Assembly (NCBI GenBank): GCA_964453335.1
Contig: CAYVOK010000011.1
Coordinates: forward strand, 1-64,000
Origin: VGBO01 sp964453335
GTDB lineage: Bacteria; Actinomycetota; Acidimicrobiia; Acidimicrobiales; CAIXPF01
Reading direction: 5' to 3'
DNA length: 64,000 nucleotides
The position numbers and the translations under genes were made by a program. A model generated the notes under the pieces. That model made no database searches and had not been told where the DNA came from. It was given only the letters and a program-made list of their open reading frames with translations. Positions 7,833 through 15,790 of this stretch are shown piece after piece. The stretch's first letter is position 1, and every line of letters begins with the position of its first letter.

Positions 7833-8615
7833 TCACCCGTGCGTCGACAGGCCGCCGTCGACGGGGATCGTGATGCCGGTCAACCAGGCACCGGCACGGC
7901 TCGCGAGGAAGATCACGGCGCCGGCGACGTCCTCGGGTTCGCCGATGCGCTTGCGGGGCACCTTCGACGCGATCCGGGCACGGCTCGCCGGGTCGTCGAG
8001 CAGGTAGCCCATCATCTTCGAACGGAACGGGCCGGGTGCGATCGAGTTCACGGTGATGTCGTCGCCGACCACGTTGTGGGCAAGGTGCCGGGCGAGCATG
8101 TGGATGCCGGCCTTCGACGCCGAGTACGAGAAGTTGTCGCCGATCGGCACCATGATCCCGTCGATCGAGCCGATCATGATCACGCGGGCCGGATCCTCGG
8201 GCGTTGCGTTCGCCTTCAGCAGGGGCAGCAGCGCCTGCGTGAGGAGGAACGGTGCCCGCACGTTGATGTTCATCACCTTGTCGAACCCGGCTGCGGGGAA
8301 CTCGCCGAGCGGGGCGCCCCAGGCTGCACCCGCGTTGTTCACGAGGATGTCGACGTGGTCCTCCCGCTCGCCGATCGCCGCGACGAACGCCGCCAGACCG
8401 GCGTCCTCCGCGAGGTCGTGGGGGAGGGAGACGCAGGTGCCGAACTCGGCGAGGCGCTCCGCCGCCGCGTCGCAGTCGGCGGCCTTGCGTGAGGTGATGT
8501 AGGTGCGCACGCCGTTGCGGACGAGGCCCTCGGCGATCATGTAGCCGATGCCACGGCTGCCGCCGGTCACCACGGCCACCTTGCCCGCGACGCCGAACAG
8601 GTCGTCGATCTGCAT
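7833..8615 (-). CDS. SDR-family NAD(P)-dependent oxidoreductase
   Basis: A 260-residue classical short-chain dehydrogenase. The cofactor motif TGGSRGIG lies near residue 18, NNAG follows, and the catalytic Tyr-Lys occur in YSASKAG. The C-terminal PVDGGLSTHG is the usual end of the family. It interconverts an alcohol and a ketone; the substrate cannot be deduced. The ATG at 8615 is preceded by GGGGGGAACGCAC as a ribosome binding site. First gene of a two-gene unit with the MBL hydrolase. Confidence 0.92.
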   Translation of the reverse strand: MQIDDLFGVAGKVAVVTGGSRGIGYMIAEGLVRNGVRTYITSRKAADCDAAAERLAEFGTCVSLPHDLAEDAGLAAFVAAIGEREDHVDILVNNAGAAWGAPLGEFPAAGFDKVMNINVRAPFLLTQALLPLLKANATPEDPARVIMIGSIDGIMVPIGDNFSYSASKAGIHMLARHLAHNVVGDDITVNSIAPGPFRSKMMGYLLDDPASRARIASKVPRKRIGEPEDVAGAVIFLASRAGAWLTGITIPVDGGLSTHG

Positions 8616-8791
8616 GTGCGTTCCCCCCGGAGCGTCCTGCCACGGCGCCGTGGCACCCGGGGAACCCTACCGGTCGGACCGGTCCCGGGTCCGAAACGGG
8701 AACCGAATGCCGGGATTCGCCGCCCGCCCGCTAGCGTGATGTCGCTCATTCGGTTGCGTTCCAGGTTGCGGTCTCGTCATCGGGTGGTGCA

Positions 8792-8797
8792 TACGGT
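8792..8797 (+). promoter_or_regulatory. -10 element (TACGGT) of the cspA transcript
   Basis: TACGGT is followed after 7 nt by an ATG at 8805 that opens a short upstream frame. The TSS should fall close to that ATG, giving cspA a leader of about 38 nt. TTGCGG at 8766-8771 is a possible but widely spaced -35 (20 nt spacer). Confidence 0.5.
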
Positions 8798-8804
8798 CTT
8801 GCTC

Positions 8805-8861
8805 ATGGCGGGCAACACCAGCGAAACGAGGAAAGCAGCAAGATGCCCACGGGAACCGTGA
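8805..8861 (+). CDS. Possible leaderless upstream reading frame overlapping cspA (18 codons)
   Basis: An ATG 7 nt downstream of TACGGT opens a frame encoding MAGNTSETRKAARCPREP and stops at 8861, 19 nt inside cspA in another frame. The cspA ribosome binding site (GAGGAAAG) lies within it, so its translation could interfere with or couple to cspA translation. Whether it is translated is unproven; the evidence is only the promoter spacing. Confidence 0.3.
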   Translation: MAGNTSETRKAARCPREP

Positions 8862-9046
8862 AGTTCTTCAATGCCGAAAAGGGCTTCGGCTTCATCAACG
8901 TCGACGGTGGCGGACAGGACGTGTTCGTCCACTTCTCCAACATCACCGGGTCCGGCTACCGGACCCTCGCCGACGGCCAGAAGGTCGAATTCGAGGTCGG
9001 ACCGGGCCGCAAGGGCCCGGAGGCGTTGAACGTCCGCGGGCTCTGA
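8843..9046 (+). CDS. cspA: Cold-shock domain protein
   Basis: A 67-residue single cold-shock domain of standard length. It contains RNP1 (KGFGFI) and RNP2 (VFVHF), the nucleic-acid-binding surface that melts RNA structure. Start TGTVKFFNAEKGFGFI is typical of actinobacterial CspA. The ATG at 8843 follows GAGGAAAG by 8 nt. It is monocistronic, with a promoter at 8792 and a strong hairpin right after the stop. Confidence 0.97.
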   Translation: MPTGTVKFFNAEKGFGFINVDGGGQDVFVHFSNITGSGYRTLADGQKVEFEVGPGRKGPEALNVRGL

Positions 9047-9070
9047 CCCGCAGGTCCACACGGACCGGAT

Positions 9071-9102
9071 CGGAGGGGTGGCACCACGGTGCCACCCCTC
9101 CG
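9071..9102. terminator. Perfect 15-bp hairpin between convergent cspA and the carboxylase
   Basis: Arms 9071-9085 and 9088-9102 are exact reverse complements separated by 2 nt, so a 14-bp stem with a 4-nt loop can form. It lies 25 bp after the cspA stop and 18 bp after the stop of the opposite carboxylase gene and can act for both. No T-tract follows, as is common in actinobacteria. Confidence 0.7.
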
Positions 9103-9119
9103 GCGCGTGCGGGGGACCC

Positions 9120-12100
9120 TCAGGGGCGGAAGCCGAGCGCCCGGGGATGGAGTCGGGCCGGCTGGGCGACGATCCGGTAGGCGGTCCGGACCCACTCGCA
9201 GATCATCGGCCGGGTGTCACGCGGATCGATCATCTCCTCCATCTGGAACCGGTTCAGCGGGCCGATCGGTCCACGGGCGCTCTCGATGCGGGCCTCGATC
9301 TCGGCCCGGAGCGCCGCGGGGTCGGCTGCCTCGGCGAGCTGCCGCTTGTACGCCGCCTCGATCCCACCCTCCGGCGGGATGCCGCCGACGTCCGCCGACG
9401 GCCAGCACACCCGCACCTGCGGTGCCGCCTGCGGTGACGCGTAGTTGTTGCCGGCGACACCGAAGGACCGGCGCAGGATCGCCGTGAAGATCGGCACCTC
9501 GATCTGCGCGAAGGCGATCATCCACTCGCCGCCCTTGCGGATCGTGCCCGCCTCCTCGTGCTCGATGCCGACCGCGAAGCCGGGGTTGTCGACGAGGTTC
9601 ACCACCGGTAGGTGGAACAAGTCGCACAGGTCGAGCATGCGCCGGAGCTTGTCGCACCCGTCCGCGGTGAGCGCGCCACCGTTGACGTGCCGGCTGTCCG
9701 ACGCGATGACGCCCACCGGGTGGCCGTCGAACCGGGCGAACCCGGTGACCTGGTCCGTCCCCCAGTGGGTGCCGATCTCGAAGAACGAGTCGCGGTCGGC
9801 GAGGAGTGCGATCAGTCGACGGATGTCGAACGTCGTCGTGCGCTTGCGGGGGATGATCCCGAAGAGCTCCTCCTCGCGACGGCTCGCCGGGTCGGCGGGG
9901 TCGGACGGCAGGACCGGCGGGGCCTCGTACACGCTCGACGGCAGGTAGGACAGGAAGCGCCGGGTCATCGCCACGGCCTCCTCCTCGGACTCGGCGAGGT
10001 TGTCGACCGAACCGTTGCGGCAGTGGATCTGCCAACCGCCGAGGTCCTCCTTCGTCACCTCGTACCCGACGGCGTGCGCGACGACGGGCGGACCGGCGAC
10101 GAAGAGCTGCGCGATGTCGCGCACCATCACCGAGAAGTGGCCGAGGACCGCCTTCGCCGCGCCGATGCCGACGACGGAACCCAGCAGCATGTTCACGACC
10201 GGCACCTGGGCGAGCTGTGCCGCATACGGCGTGCTGCCGAGGTGCGGGGGCAGGAACGACCCGCCGCCGCCCGACACGCGGGGCCGCCCGGCGGTGATCG
10301 CCCCGGAGCTCTCCTTCGCCGTGGACTCGCCGTCACCCCGCTGCTCGGGGACCATCGCCGCGACGCTGCCACCGCCCGAGGACCCGTCGAGGAGGCGGAT
10401 CGACGGCACCTTCAGCTCGAGCGACAGGCGGTCGAGGTGCAGGCTCTTCGCGCCGATCGCGCCGTCGGCGTGACCGCCCCGTGACGTGAAGTCGTCGGCG
10501 CACACCACCGCCGTCCGTCCCTCGATCGAGCCCCAACCGCCGACGTGGTTCGCCGGGGTGAACGCAGCGATACGCCCCTCGTCGTCGTAGGACGCGAAAC
10601 CCGCGAGGCTGCCGACCTCGTTGAAGCTGCCGGCGTCGAGCAGCAGGGCGATCCGCTCCCGGCACGTGAGCTTGCCGCGGCTCCGCTGGCGGACCACGCC
10701 CGGGTCGACGGAGTCGGGAGCGAACCGGGCCGCCGCCATCGACTGCAGGGTGCGCACCTCCTCGAGCATCGGCGCCCAGCCCTCGTCACCCGATGACGCC
10801 GCACCGGTGGCGCCCGCAGCGGACGGGTCGATCCCGACGACGACCTGGCCGGTCCGCACGGCGTCACCGGGATCGAGGGTCGCGAGGACCCGGACCACAC
10901 CCGCGACCGGCGCGGTCACGTGGGTCTCCATCTTCATGGCGTTCACGACGAGCACGGCCTGTCCCGCCGCGACGGCGTCGCCGACGGCGACCCGTACCTC
11001 GACGACCGTCGCGTCGAGGGGGACGGTGACACCGGTGCAGCCGTCGGGGACGTCGAGGACCGGAACCGGGATCGCATCGGGCACGCGGGCCGCACCGGCG
11101 GGTGCCGCAGCCTCGTCGAGGAGCGAACGGAGCGGGCTCGACGGTGCGGCGCCGATCGGGTCGGCCAGTGCGGGCTCCTCGTCGAGCAACGTGGTCCGCG
11201 CGTCGCCGGCCACGACGGCGGGGGTGTTCACGAGCGCCCGGAGCTGGCCGAGGTTGGTCGGCAGGCCACTGATCTGGAAGTCGGCGAGGGCGCGGTCGGC
11301 GCGGGCGAGCGCCGAGGCGAGCGAACCGTCGGACCCGCTCGCGGTCACGACCTTGGCGAGCAACGGGTCGAACTGGGGCGGCGGGGCGTACCCGGCGTAC
11401 CCGTTGCCGTCGACCCGCACGGCAGGACCGGACGGCTCCTTGTACGCCGTGATCGTGCCCGCACCACGGGCGACGACCCGGGCCTGCACGGCGAACCGGC
11501 GGGGCGGGGGCGGGGGACCGGCGCCGAGGCCCACGTCGCCGAGCGTCGCACCCGCGGCGATCCGGAACTGGAGCTCCACGAGATCGAGGCCGGTGACGAC
11601 CTCGGTGACGGTGTGCTCCACCTGGATGCGCGGGTTGCACTCGATGAACACGTGCGCCCCGGTCTCGGGGACGACGAGGAACTCGACCGTGCCGGCGTTG
11701 CGGTACCCGGCCGCACGGACGAGCGCCACGGCGTCGGCGTGCAGGCGGTCCCGAAGGTCGGCGGGCAGGTTCGGCGCCGGCGCGATCTCGACGACCTTCT
11801 GGTTGCGCTGCTGCACCGAGCAGTCGCGCTCGTAGAGGTGGGTGACCGCACCGTCCGCATCGGCGAGGACCTGCACCTCGATGTGGCGGGGACGGTCGAG
11901 CAGGCGCTCGACGAAGACCGCACCGTTGCCGAACGCAGCCTCCGCCTCGCCGCGGCAACGTTCGAACGCCTCGGCGAGATCGTCGGCTGAACGCACCGCC
12001 CGCATGCCACGGCCGCCGCCACCGGCTGCGGCCTTCAGCATCACCGGGTACCCGATGCGCGCGGCGGCCGTCGCTGCCTCCGTTGCGTCGGCGACGGGCG

Positions 12101-12515
12101 TTTCGGAACCGTCGAGGACGGGGATGCCGAGCGACGCGGCGAGCGTACGGGCGGCGACCTTGTCACCGAAGAGCTCGAGCGCCTCCGGCGACGGTCCGAC
12201 GAACGCGATGCCCGCAGCAGCGCACGCCCGGGCGAAACCGGCGTGCTCGGCGAGGAACCCGTACCCGGGGTGCACGGCGTCGCACCCCTCGGCGCGGGCG
12301 ATCCCGACGATCGTGTCGACGTCGAGGTACGCAGCGACCGGGTCGGCGGTCGCAGGGAGGGCGACGGCCCGGGTGACGGCGCGCGTGTGGAGCGAACGGG
12401 CGTCGACCGGTGCGTACACGCCGACGGACTCCATCCCGAGCGCAGCGGCCGCCTCGGCGATGCGGACGGCGATCTCGCCACGGTTGGCGATCAGCACACG
12501 ACGGTGCACGGACAT
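9120..12515 (-). CDS. Single-chain biotin-dependent acyl-CoA carboxylase (BC-BCCP-CT fusion)
   Basis: A protein of about 1131 residues with three domains in one chain. Biotin carboxylase (1-450) has the ATP-grasp loop GGGGRGM and ECNPRIQVEHTVTE. The biotin carrier domain (about 490-570) has the biotinyl Lys in NAMKMETHV. The carboxyltransferase (about 590-1130) has GSSGGGSVA and VDNPGFAVGIEHE. Most actinobacterial acyl-CoA carboxylases split BC-BCCP and CT onto two genes. This order and length match the long-chain acyl-CoA carboxylase (LCC) type. Likely substrates are acetyl-, propionyl- or longer acyl-CoA. The ATG at 12515 follows GAGGGGG; a GTG just before it is an alternative start. Confidence 0.93.
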   Translation of the reverse strand: MSVHRRVLIANRGEIAVRIAEAAAALGMESVGVYAPVDARSLHTRAVTRAVALPATADPVAAYLDVDTIVGIARAEGCDAVHPGYGFLAEHAGFARACAAAGIAFVGPSPEALELFGDKVAARTLAASLGIPVLDGSETPVADATEAATAAARIGYPVMLKAAAGGGGRGMRAVRSADDLAEAFERCRGEAEAAFGNGAVFVERLLDRPRHIEVQVLADADGAVTHLYERDCSVQQRNQKVVEIAPAPNLPADLRDRLHADAVALVRAAGYRNAGTVEFLVVPETGAHVFIECNPRIQVEHTVTEVVTGLDLVELQFRIAAGATLGDVGLGAGPPPPPRRFAVQARVVARGAGTITAYKEPSGPAVRVDGNGYAGYAPPPQFDPLLAKVVTASGSDGSLASALARADRALADFQISGLPTNLGQLRALVNTPAVVAGDARTTLLDEEPALADPIGAAPSSPLRSLLDEAAAPAGAARVPDAIPVPVLDVPDGCTGVTVPLDATVVEVRVAVGDAVAAGQAVLVVNAMKMETHVTAPVAGVVRVLATLDPGDAVRTGQVVVGIDPSAAGATGAASSGDEGWAPMLEEVRTLQSMAAARFAPDSVDPGVVRQRSRGKLTCRERIALLLDAGSFNEVGSLAGFASYDDEGRIAAFTPANHVGGWGSIEGRTAVVCADDFTSRGGHADGAIGAKSLHLDRLSLELKVPSIRLLDGSSGGGSVAAMVPEQRGDGESTAKESSGAITAGRPRVSGGGGSFLPPHLGSTPYAAQLAQVPVVNMLLGSVVGIGAAKAVLGHFSVMVRDIAQLFVAGPPVVAHAVGYEVTKEDLGGWQIHCRNGSVDNLAESEEEAVAMTRRFLSYLPSSVYEAPPVLPSDPADPASRREEELFGIIPRKRTTTFDIRRLIALLADRDSFFEIGTHWGTDQVTGFARFDGHPVGVIASDSRHVNGGALTADGCDKLRRMLDLCDLFHLPVVNLVDNPGFAVGIEHEEAGTIRKGGEWMIAFAQIEVPIFTAILRRSFGVAGNNYASPQAAPQVRVCWPSADVGGIPPEGGIEAAYKRQLAEAADPAALRAEIEARIESARGPIGPLNRFQMEEMIDPRDTRPMICEWVRTAYRIVAQPARLHPRALGFRP

Positions 12516-12563
12516 CACGACCCCCTCACGCCGGGACGGTGCGCCGACCGGCGGTGGGAGCCT

Positions 12564-12580
12564 GCCGCGCCGGGCGCGGC
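12564..12580. terminator. GC hairpin downstream of the secreted repeat protein gene
   Basis: A 17-nt palindrome (GCCGCGCC, G, GGCGCGGC) lies 20 bp beyond the stop of the gene at 12600 and 48 bp before the carboxylase start. It could end the upstream transcript; no T-tract, so the assignment is tentative. Confidence 0.35.
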
Positions 12581-12599
12581 CCTGTCCACCGTCGCCCGG

Positions 12600-14063
12600 T
12601 CAGCCGGTGTACGCAGGTGGGATCACGGTCGAGCCGGGACCCGACCCGCTGCCACCACCGCTGATGCCGCTGCGGGTCGCCGGGTCGACCGGGAAGGTGA
12701 ACGGCGTGACCGACGCCCGCCACCAGACGTTGGTCTGCCGGTGCTGACCCCCGGCCATGCAGAACCCGTCCGAGCGGCACGCGAGCGACTGTGGATAGGA
12801 GTCGTAGGCACTGGCCGGGTTCGTGACGACGACGGCGTAGGTGGACGGGATTACCCACGCACCGTTCTCACGGGTCGCGATGTACATGTTCGCCTGCGGG
12901 ATTCCTGCATTGCCGACCATCGCGCAGCTGTTCATCGAGGGACACTCGATCTCGGTTGCGTCACTCGAGCCCGATCCGTTGTCGAGATCGACGAACGTGG
13001 CAACCCCGTCGACGAACTCTGCGACCGTGGCGTTCGCGATCGAACCGACCGCGTAGCAGATTCCCGAGGTCGGGCAGCTGACGTCGTTCACCCACATCGC
13101 AGCGCCCGCGCGGTCGAAGAAGATCGTGGTCGGATCCCACGCACCGGCCGAGTGGACGAGTGCGAAGTTCCGGTCGGTCGGTGCGCTCGACGCCGTGTAC
13201 CTGCCCACGACCATGCAGTAACCGTCGTCGGAGCAGTCGACGACCCCGCTACCGAATACCGTCATCTGCGGGAGCGTCGGGCTGGTCGTCGTCCACGTCC
13301 ATGTGCCGCCCGTCAACGTCCCAGTTGCGATGAGGGGGATGGCGGGGCCGCTGGCGCTGAAGCCCGAGCCGACGGCGATGCACACGGTGCTCGACGGGCA
13401 GGCGACCGTCTCGACACGGTCACCCATCCACCACTGACCGGCACCGCTCACGGAGTCGGCGGAGACGATCTGCTGCGTGGACCACGTCCCGGCCACCTTC
13501 GTGGCAGCGAATGCGACGAACTTGCTGTTGCTCTGACGTCGGTAGCTCCCCACAGCGACGCAGTTGTCGATATCGACGCAGGTCAGGTCGCGGAGTCGCG
13601 CCTGCCCGGTGTTGTCGTTGTCCGTCGTCGCGACGGTGATGGCGGTCCAGACACCGTTGTCGAGTTCCATGATGTACGGGCGGCCGCTCGTGGACACCGT
13701 GTCGCCCCAACCGACAGCGACACAGCGGGCCGAGGTCGAGCAGTAGACGTCCTCGAGGTTGTGTCGGCCACCGAGCGCATCGGCGTAGGCGGCGACGTGC
13801 GTCGTGCCGTCGCTGGTGATGACGAGCGGACGCTGCGTCCCTTCGTTCGATCCGACGGCCACGCAGCCCGCCGGTGTGGCCCCTACCGCAGGGGCGCAAC
13901 TGACTCCGAGGGCGGCGCCGTCGTGGCCGACGCTGTTGACGGTGAAGGTCTGCGTCGTGCCGACCGTCAGCGCGCCGGCCGACGGCGCGGGTGTGACGAC
14001 CACGAGTGCGGCAAATCCTGCAACCGCGAGAACAGCGCGTCCGATGCGGTGTCGGAACTGCAT
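12600..14063 (-). CDS. Secreted repeat protein with paired cysteines and PAYTG C-terminus
   Basis: A 487-residue exported protein of unknown function. A signal peptide is formed by MQFRHRIGR, a hydrophobic core and a cut near PSAGA. Eight repeats of about 50-60 residues follow, each with two close cysteines in the pattern C-x(6-8)-C-x-A-V-G (for example CPSSTVCIAVG, CPTSGICYAVG), suggesting one disulfide per repeat and a propeller-like fold. A Gly/Ser-rich linker (GISGGGSGSGPGS) leads to the end VIPPAYTG, the same last five residues as the protein ending at 3663. The ATG at 14063 has GGAGGATCGTCAC upstream. Confidence 0.82.
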   Translation of the reverse strand: MQFRHRIGRAVLAVAGFAALVVVTPAPSAGALTVGTTQTFTVNSVGHDGAALGVSCAPAVGATPAGCVAVGSNEGTQRPLVITSDGTTHVAAYADALGGRHNLEDVYCSTSARCVAVGWGDTVSTSGRPYIMELDNGVWTAITVATTDNDNTGQARLRDLTCVDIDNCVAVGSYRRQSNSKFVAFAATKVAGTWSTQQIVSADSVSGAGQWWMGDRVETVACPSSTVCIAVGSGFSASGPAIPLIATGTLTGGTWTWTTTSPTLPQMTVFGSGVVDCSDDGYCMVVGRYTASSAPTDRNFALVHSAGAWDPTTIFFDRAGAAMWVNDVSCPTSGICYAVGSIANATVAEFVDGVATFVDLDNGSGSSDATEIECPSMNSCAMVGNAGIPQANMYIATRENGAWVIPSTYAVVVTNPASAYDSYPQSLACRSDGFCMAGGQHRQTNVWWRASVTPFTFPVDPATRSGISGGGSGSGPGSTVIPPAYTG

Positions 14064-14095
14064 GTGACGATCCTCCGGGGTGAGCGAACGGAGGC

Positions 14096-14101
14096 ACATT
14101 A
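14096..14101 (-). promoter_or_regulatory. -10 element (TAATGT) of the secreted repeat protein gene
   Basis: TAATGT, the most AT-rich hexamer in this divergent region, lies 32 nt before the ATG at 14063. The leader of about 25 nt includes GGAGGA as ribosome binding site. Confidence 0.5.
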
Positions 14102-14180
14102 GACCGACGACGGACCACGGTGGAGTCGAGGAACGCCGCGACGTCGGCCGCGACCGCAGCAACCGCCGATCACGCGCCGG

Positions 14181-14186
14181 TAGCGT
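14181..14186 (+). promoter_or_regulatory. -10 element (TAGCGT), leaderless, of the zinc-free alcohol dehydrogenase-like gene
   Basis: TAGCGT is 7 nt before the ATG at 14194 with no Shine-Dalgarno sequence between. This spacing supports ATG 14194 over the in-frame ATG at 14212. Confidence 0.55.
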
Positions 14187-14193
14187 GCGCCGC

Positions 14194-15324
14194 ATGTCCG
14201 TGCCCGCCACCATGCGCCAGATCCGTTCGCTCGTCACCGCCGAGGGGCGCATCGAGGTGCGTCTCGCCGAGGTGCCGGTACCGACACCGGGTCCCGACGA
14301 GGTGCTGCTCCGCGTCGAGGCGACACCGATCAACCCCTCCGACCTCGGCACCCTGTTCGGTGCGGCGGATCTCGACGCGCTGCGCGTCGACGGTCCCGAC
14401 GTGGTGAGCGCGCCGGTGCCGCCGGCCGGGATGACCGCGATGGCGCAGCGGATCGGGTCGGCGCTCGTGGTCGGCAACGAGGGTGCCGGCACCGTCGTCG
14501 CAGCGGGGTCGTCGACCCGGGCGCGGGCGCTGCTCGGTCGCACGGTCGCAGCGTTCGGTGGCGGCATGTACGCCGAGTACCGGTGCGTCCCCGTCGACGC
14601 GTGCCTCGAACTCCCCGAGGGCACGCCCGCCCGGGACGGTGCGTCGTGCTTCGTGAACCCGCTCACCGCCCTCGGCATGGTCGAGACGATGCGGCTCGAA
14701 GGGCACCGTGCGCTGGTCCACACCGCCGCAGCGTCGAACCTCGGTCGGATGCTGGTCCGCATCTGCGCCGCGGACGGGGTACCGCTCGTGAACGTGGTGC
14801 GGTCACCGGCGCAGGTCGCAGAGCTCAGCGCACTCGGGGCCGTGCACGTGTGCGACTCCTCCGCACCGACCTACGTCGAGGATCTGACGGCGGCACTCGT
14901 CGCGACCGGTGCGACGATCGCATTCGACGCGATCGGCGGCGGCCGCGGTGCGGCACGCATCCTCGGGTGCATGGAGGCGGCGGTGCTCGCCCGGGGCGAC
15001 GGGGCGTTCGAGCGGTACGGGTCGACCGTGCACAAGCAGGTGTACCTCTACGGCAACCTCGACCCTGCGCCGACGGAGATCCCGCGGAGCTTCGGCATGG
15101 CGTGGGGGATGGGTGGCTGGCTGCTCATGCCGTTCCTCGACCGGGTGGGGCCGACGGTCGCGGCGGCACTGCGGGCGCGCGTCGTCGCCGAGCTCACCAC
15201 CACGTTCCACAGCGAGTACCGGGCTGCGATCGACCTCGCCGGGATGCTCGACCCCGTCGCGATCGACGCCTACCGGCGTCGCAGCACCGGCGCCAAGTAC
15301 CTCGTCGAACCCGCCGCCGTCTGA
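14194..15324 (+). CDS. Medium-chain dehydrogenase/reductase (quinone oxidoreductase-like)
   Basis: A 376-residue MDR protein. The N-terminal GroES-like domain (GPDEVLLRVEATPINPSDLGTL) is followed by a Rossmann domain (ALVHTAAASNLGRMLVRIC). Structural zinc cysteines are absent, as in quinone oxidoreductases and enoyl reductases rather than alcohol dehydrogenases. Length is slightly above the usual 320-340, with an insertion near residues 70-95 (PVPPAGMTAMAQRIGS). Activity is likely NADPH-dependent reduction of an enone or quinone. The stop lies 4 bp from that of the convergent Ddn-like gene. Confidence 0.87.
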   Translation: MSVPATMRQIRSLVTAEGRIEVRLAEVPVPTPGPDEVLLRVEATPINPSDLGTLFGAADLDALRVDGPDVVSAPVPPAGMTAMAQRIGSALVVGNEGAGTVVAAGSSTRARALLGRTVAAFGGGMYAEYRCVPVDACLELPEGTPARDGASCFVNPLTALGMVETMRLEGHRALVHTAAASNLGRMLVRICAADGVPLVNVVRSPAQVAELSALGAVHVCDSSAPTYVEDLTAALVATGATIAFDAIGGGRGAARILGCMEAAVLARGDGAFERYGSTVHKQVYLYGNLDPAPTEIPRSFGMAWGMGGWLLMPFLDRVGPTVAAALRARVVAELTTTFHSEYRAAIDLAGMLDPVAIDAYRRRSTGAKYLVEPAAV

Positions 15325-15328
15325 ACGG

Positions 15329-15769
15329 TCAGACGCGCCGGGCGATGAAGACCGGGATCTCCCGGTCGGTCTTCACCTGGTAGTCCGCATACGGCGGGTA
15401 GTCGCGCACGGCACGCTCCCACCACGCAGCGCGCTCGTCGCCGGTCACGATGCGGACCTCGGCGTCGAAAGGTGCAGGGCCGTCCTGGATCATCACCCGC
15501 GGGTCCGCGACGAGGTTGTGGTACCACGCCGGGTGTTCAGGTGCCCCGCCCTTCGATGCGATCACGGCGTACTCGCCCTCGTGCTCGACCCGCATCAGCG
15601 GCACCTTGCGGACCTTGCCGGAGCGGTGCCCGACGGTCGTCATCACGATGATCGGCATCCCGGAGTCGCGCAGCGTGTTGCCGCGCGTCCCACCGGACGA
15701 CTCGTACTCCTCAACCTGCTCGCGCACCCATCCCCAGGTGCTCGGCTCGTATTCCCCGTCGATCGGCAT
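15329..15769 (-). CDS. F420-dependent Ddn-family nitroreductase/quinone reductase
   Basis: A 146-residue split-barrel protein of the deazaflavin-dependent nitroreductase family (formerly DUF385). It has the family core GMPIIVMTTVGHRSGKVRKVPLMRVEHEG in consecutive short motifs and the Trp-Tyr-His region (HPAWYHNLVADP). Ddn of Mycobacterium tuberculosis uses F420H2 to reduce quinones and activates pretomanid. The presence of LLM-family genes next door fits an organism that makes F420. Preceded by a leaderless TAGGGT promoter. Confidence 0.9.
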   Translation of the reverse strand: MPIDGEYEPSTWGWVREQVEEYESSGGTRGNTLRDSGMPIIVMTTVGHRSGKVRKVPLMRVEHEGEYAVIASKGGAPEHPAWYHNLVADPRVMIQDGPAPFDAEVRIVTGDERAAWWERAVRDYPPYADYQVKTDREIPVFIARRV

Positions 15770-15776
15770 GTGCCGG

Positions 15777-15782
15777 ACCCTA
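15777..15782 (-). promoter_or_regulatory. -10 element (TAGGGT), leaderless, of the Ddn-like gene
   Basis: TAGGGT is 7 nt before the ATG at 15769, with no ribosome binding site between them. Confidence 0.55.
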
Positions 15783-15790
15783 GCGGAGCA

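Noticed and set aside
8732..8737. TAGCGT as a second cspA or divergent promoter
   Set aside because: The nearest downstream ATG on that strand does not open a frame of useful length, and the TACGGT at 8792 has the expected position.
8616..8842. Possible cold-shock leader or riboswitch before cspA
   Set aside because: The promoter at 8792 leaves only about 38 nt of leader, too short for the long structured cspA leader of enterobacteria. I see no conserved cold-box sequence.
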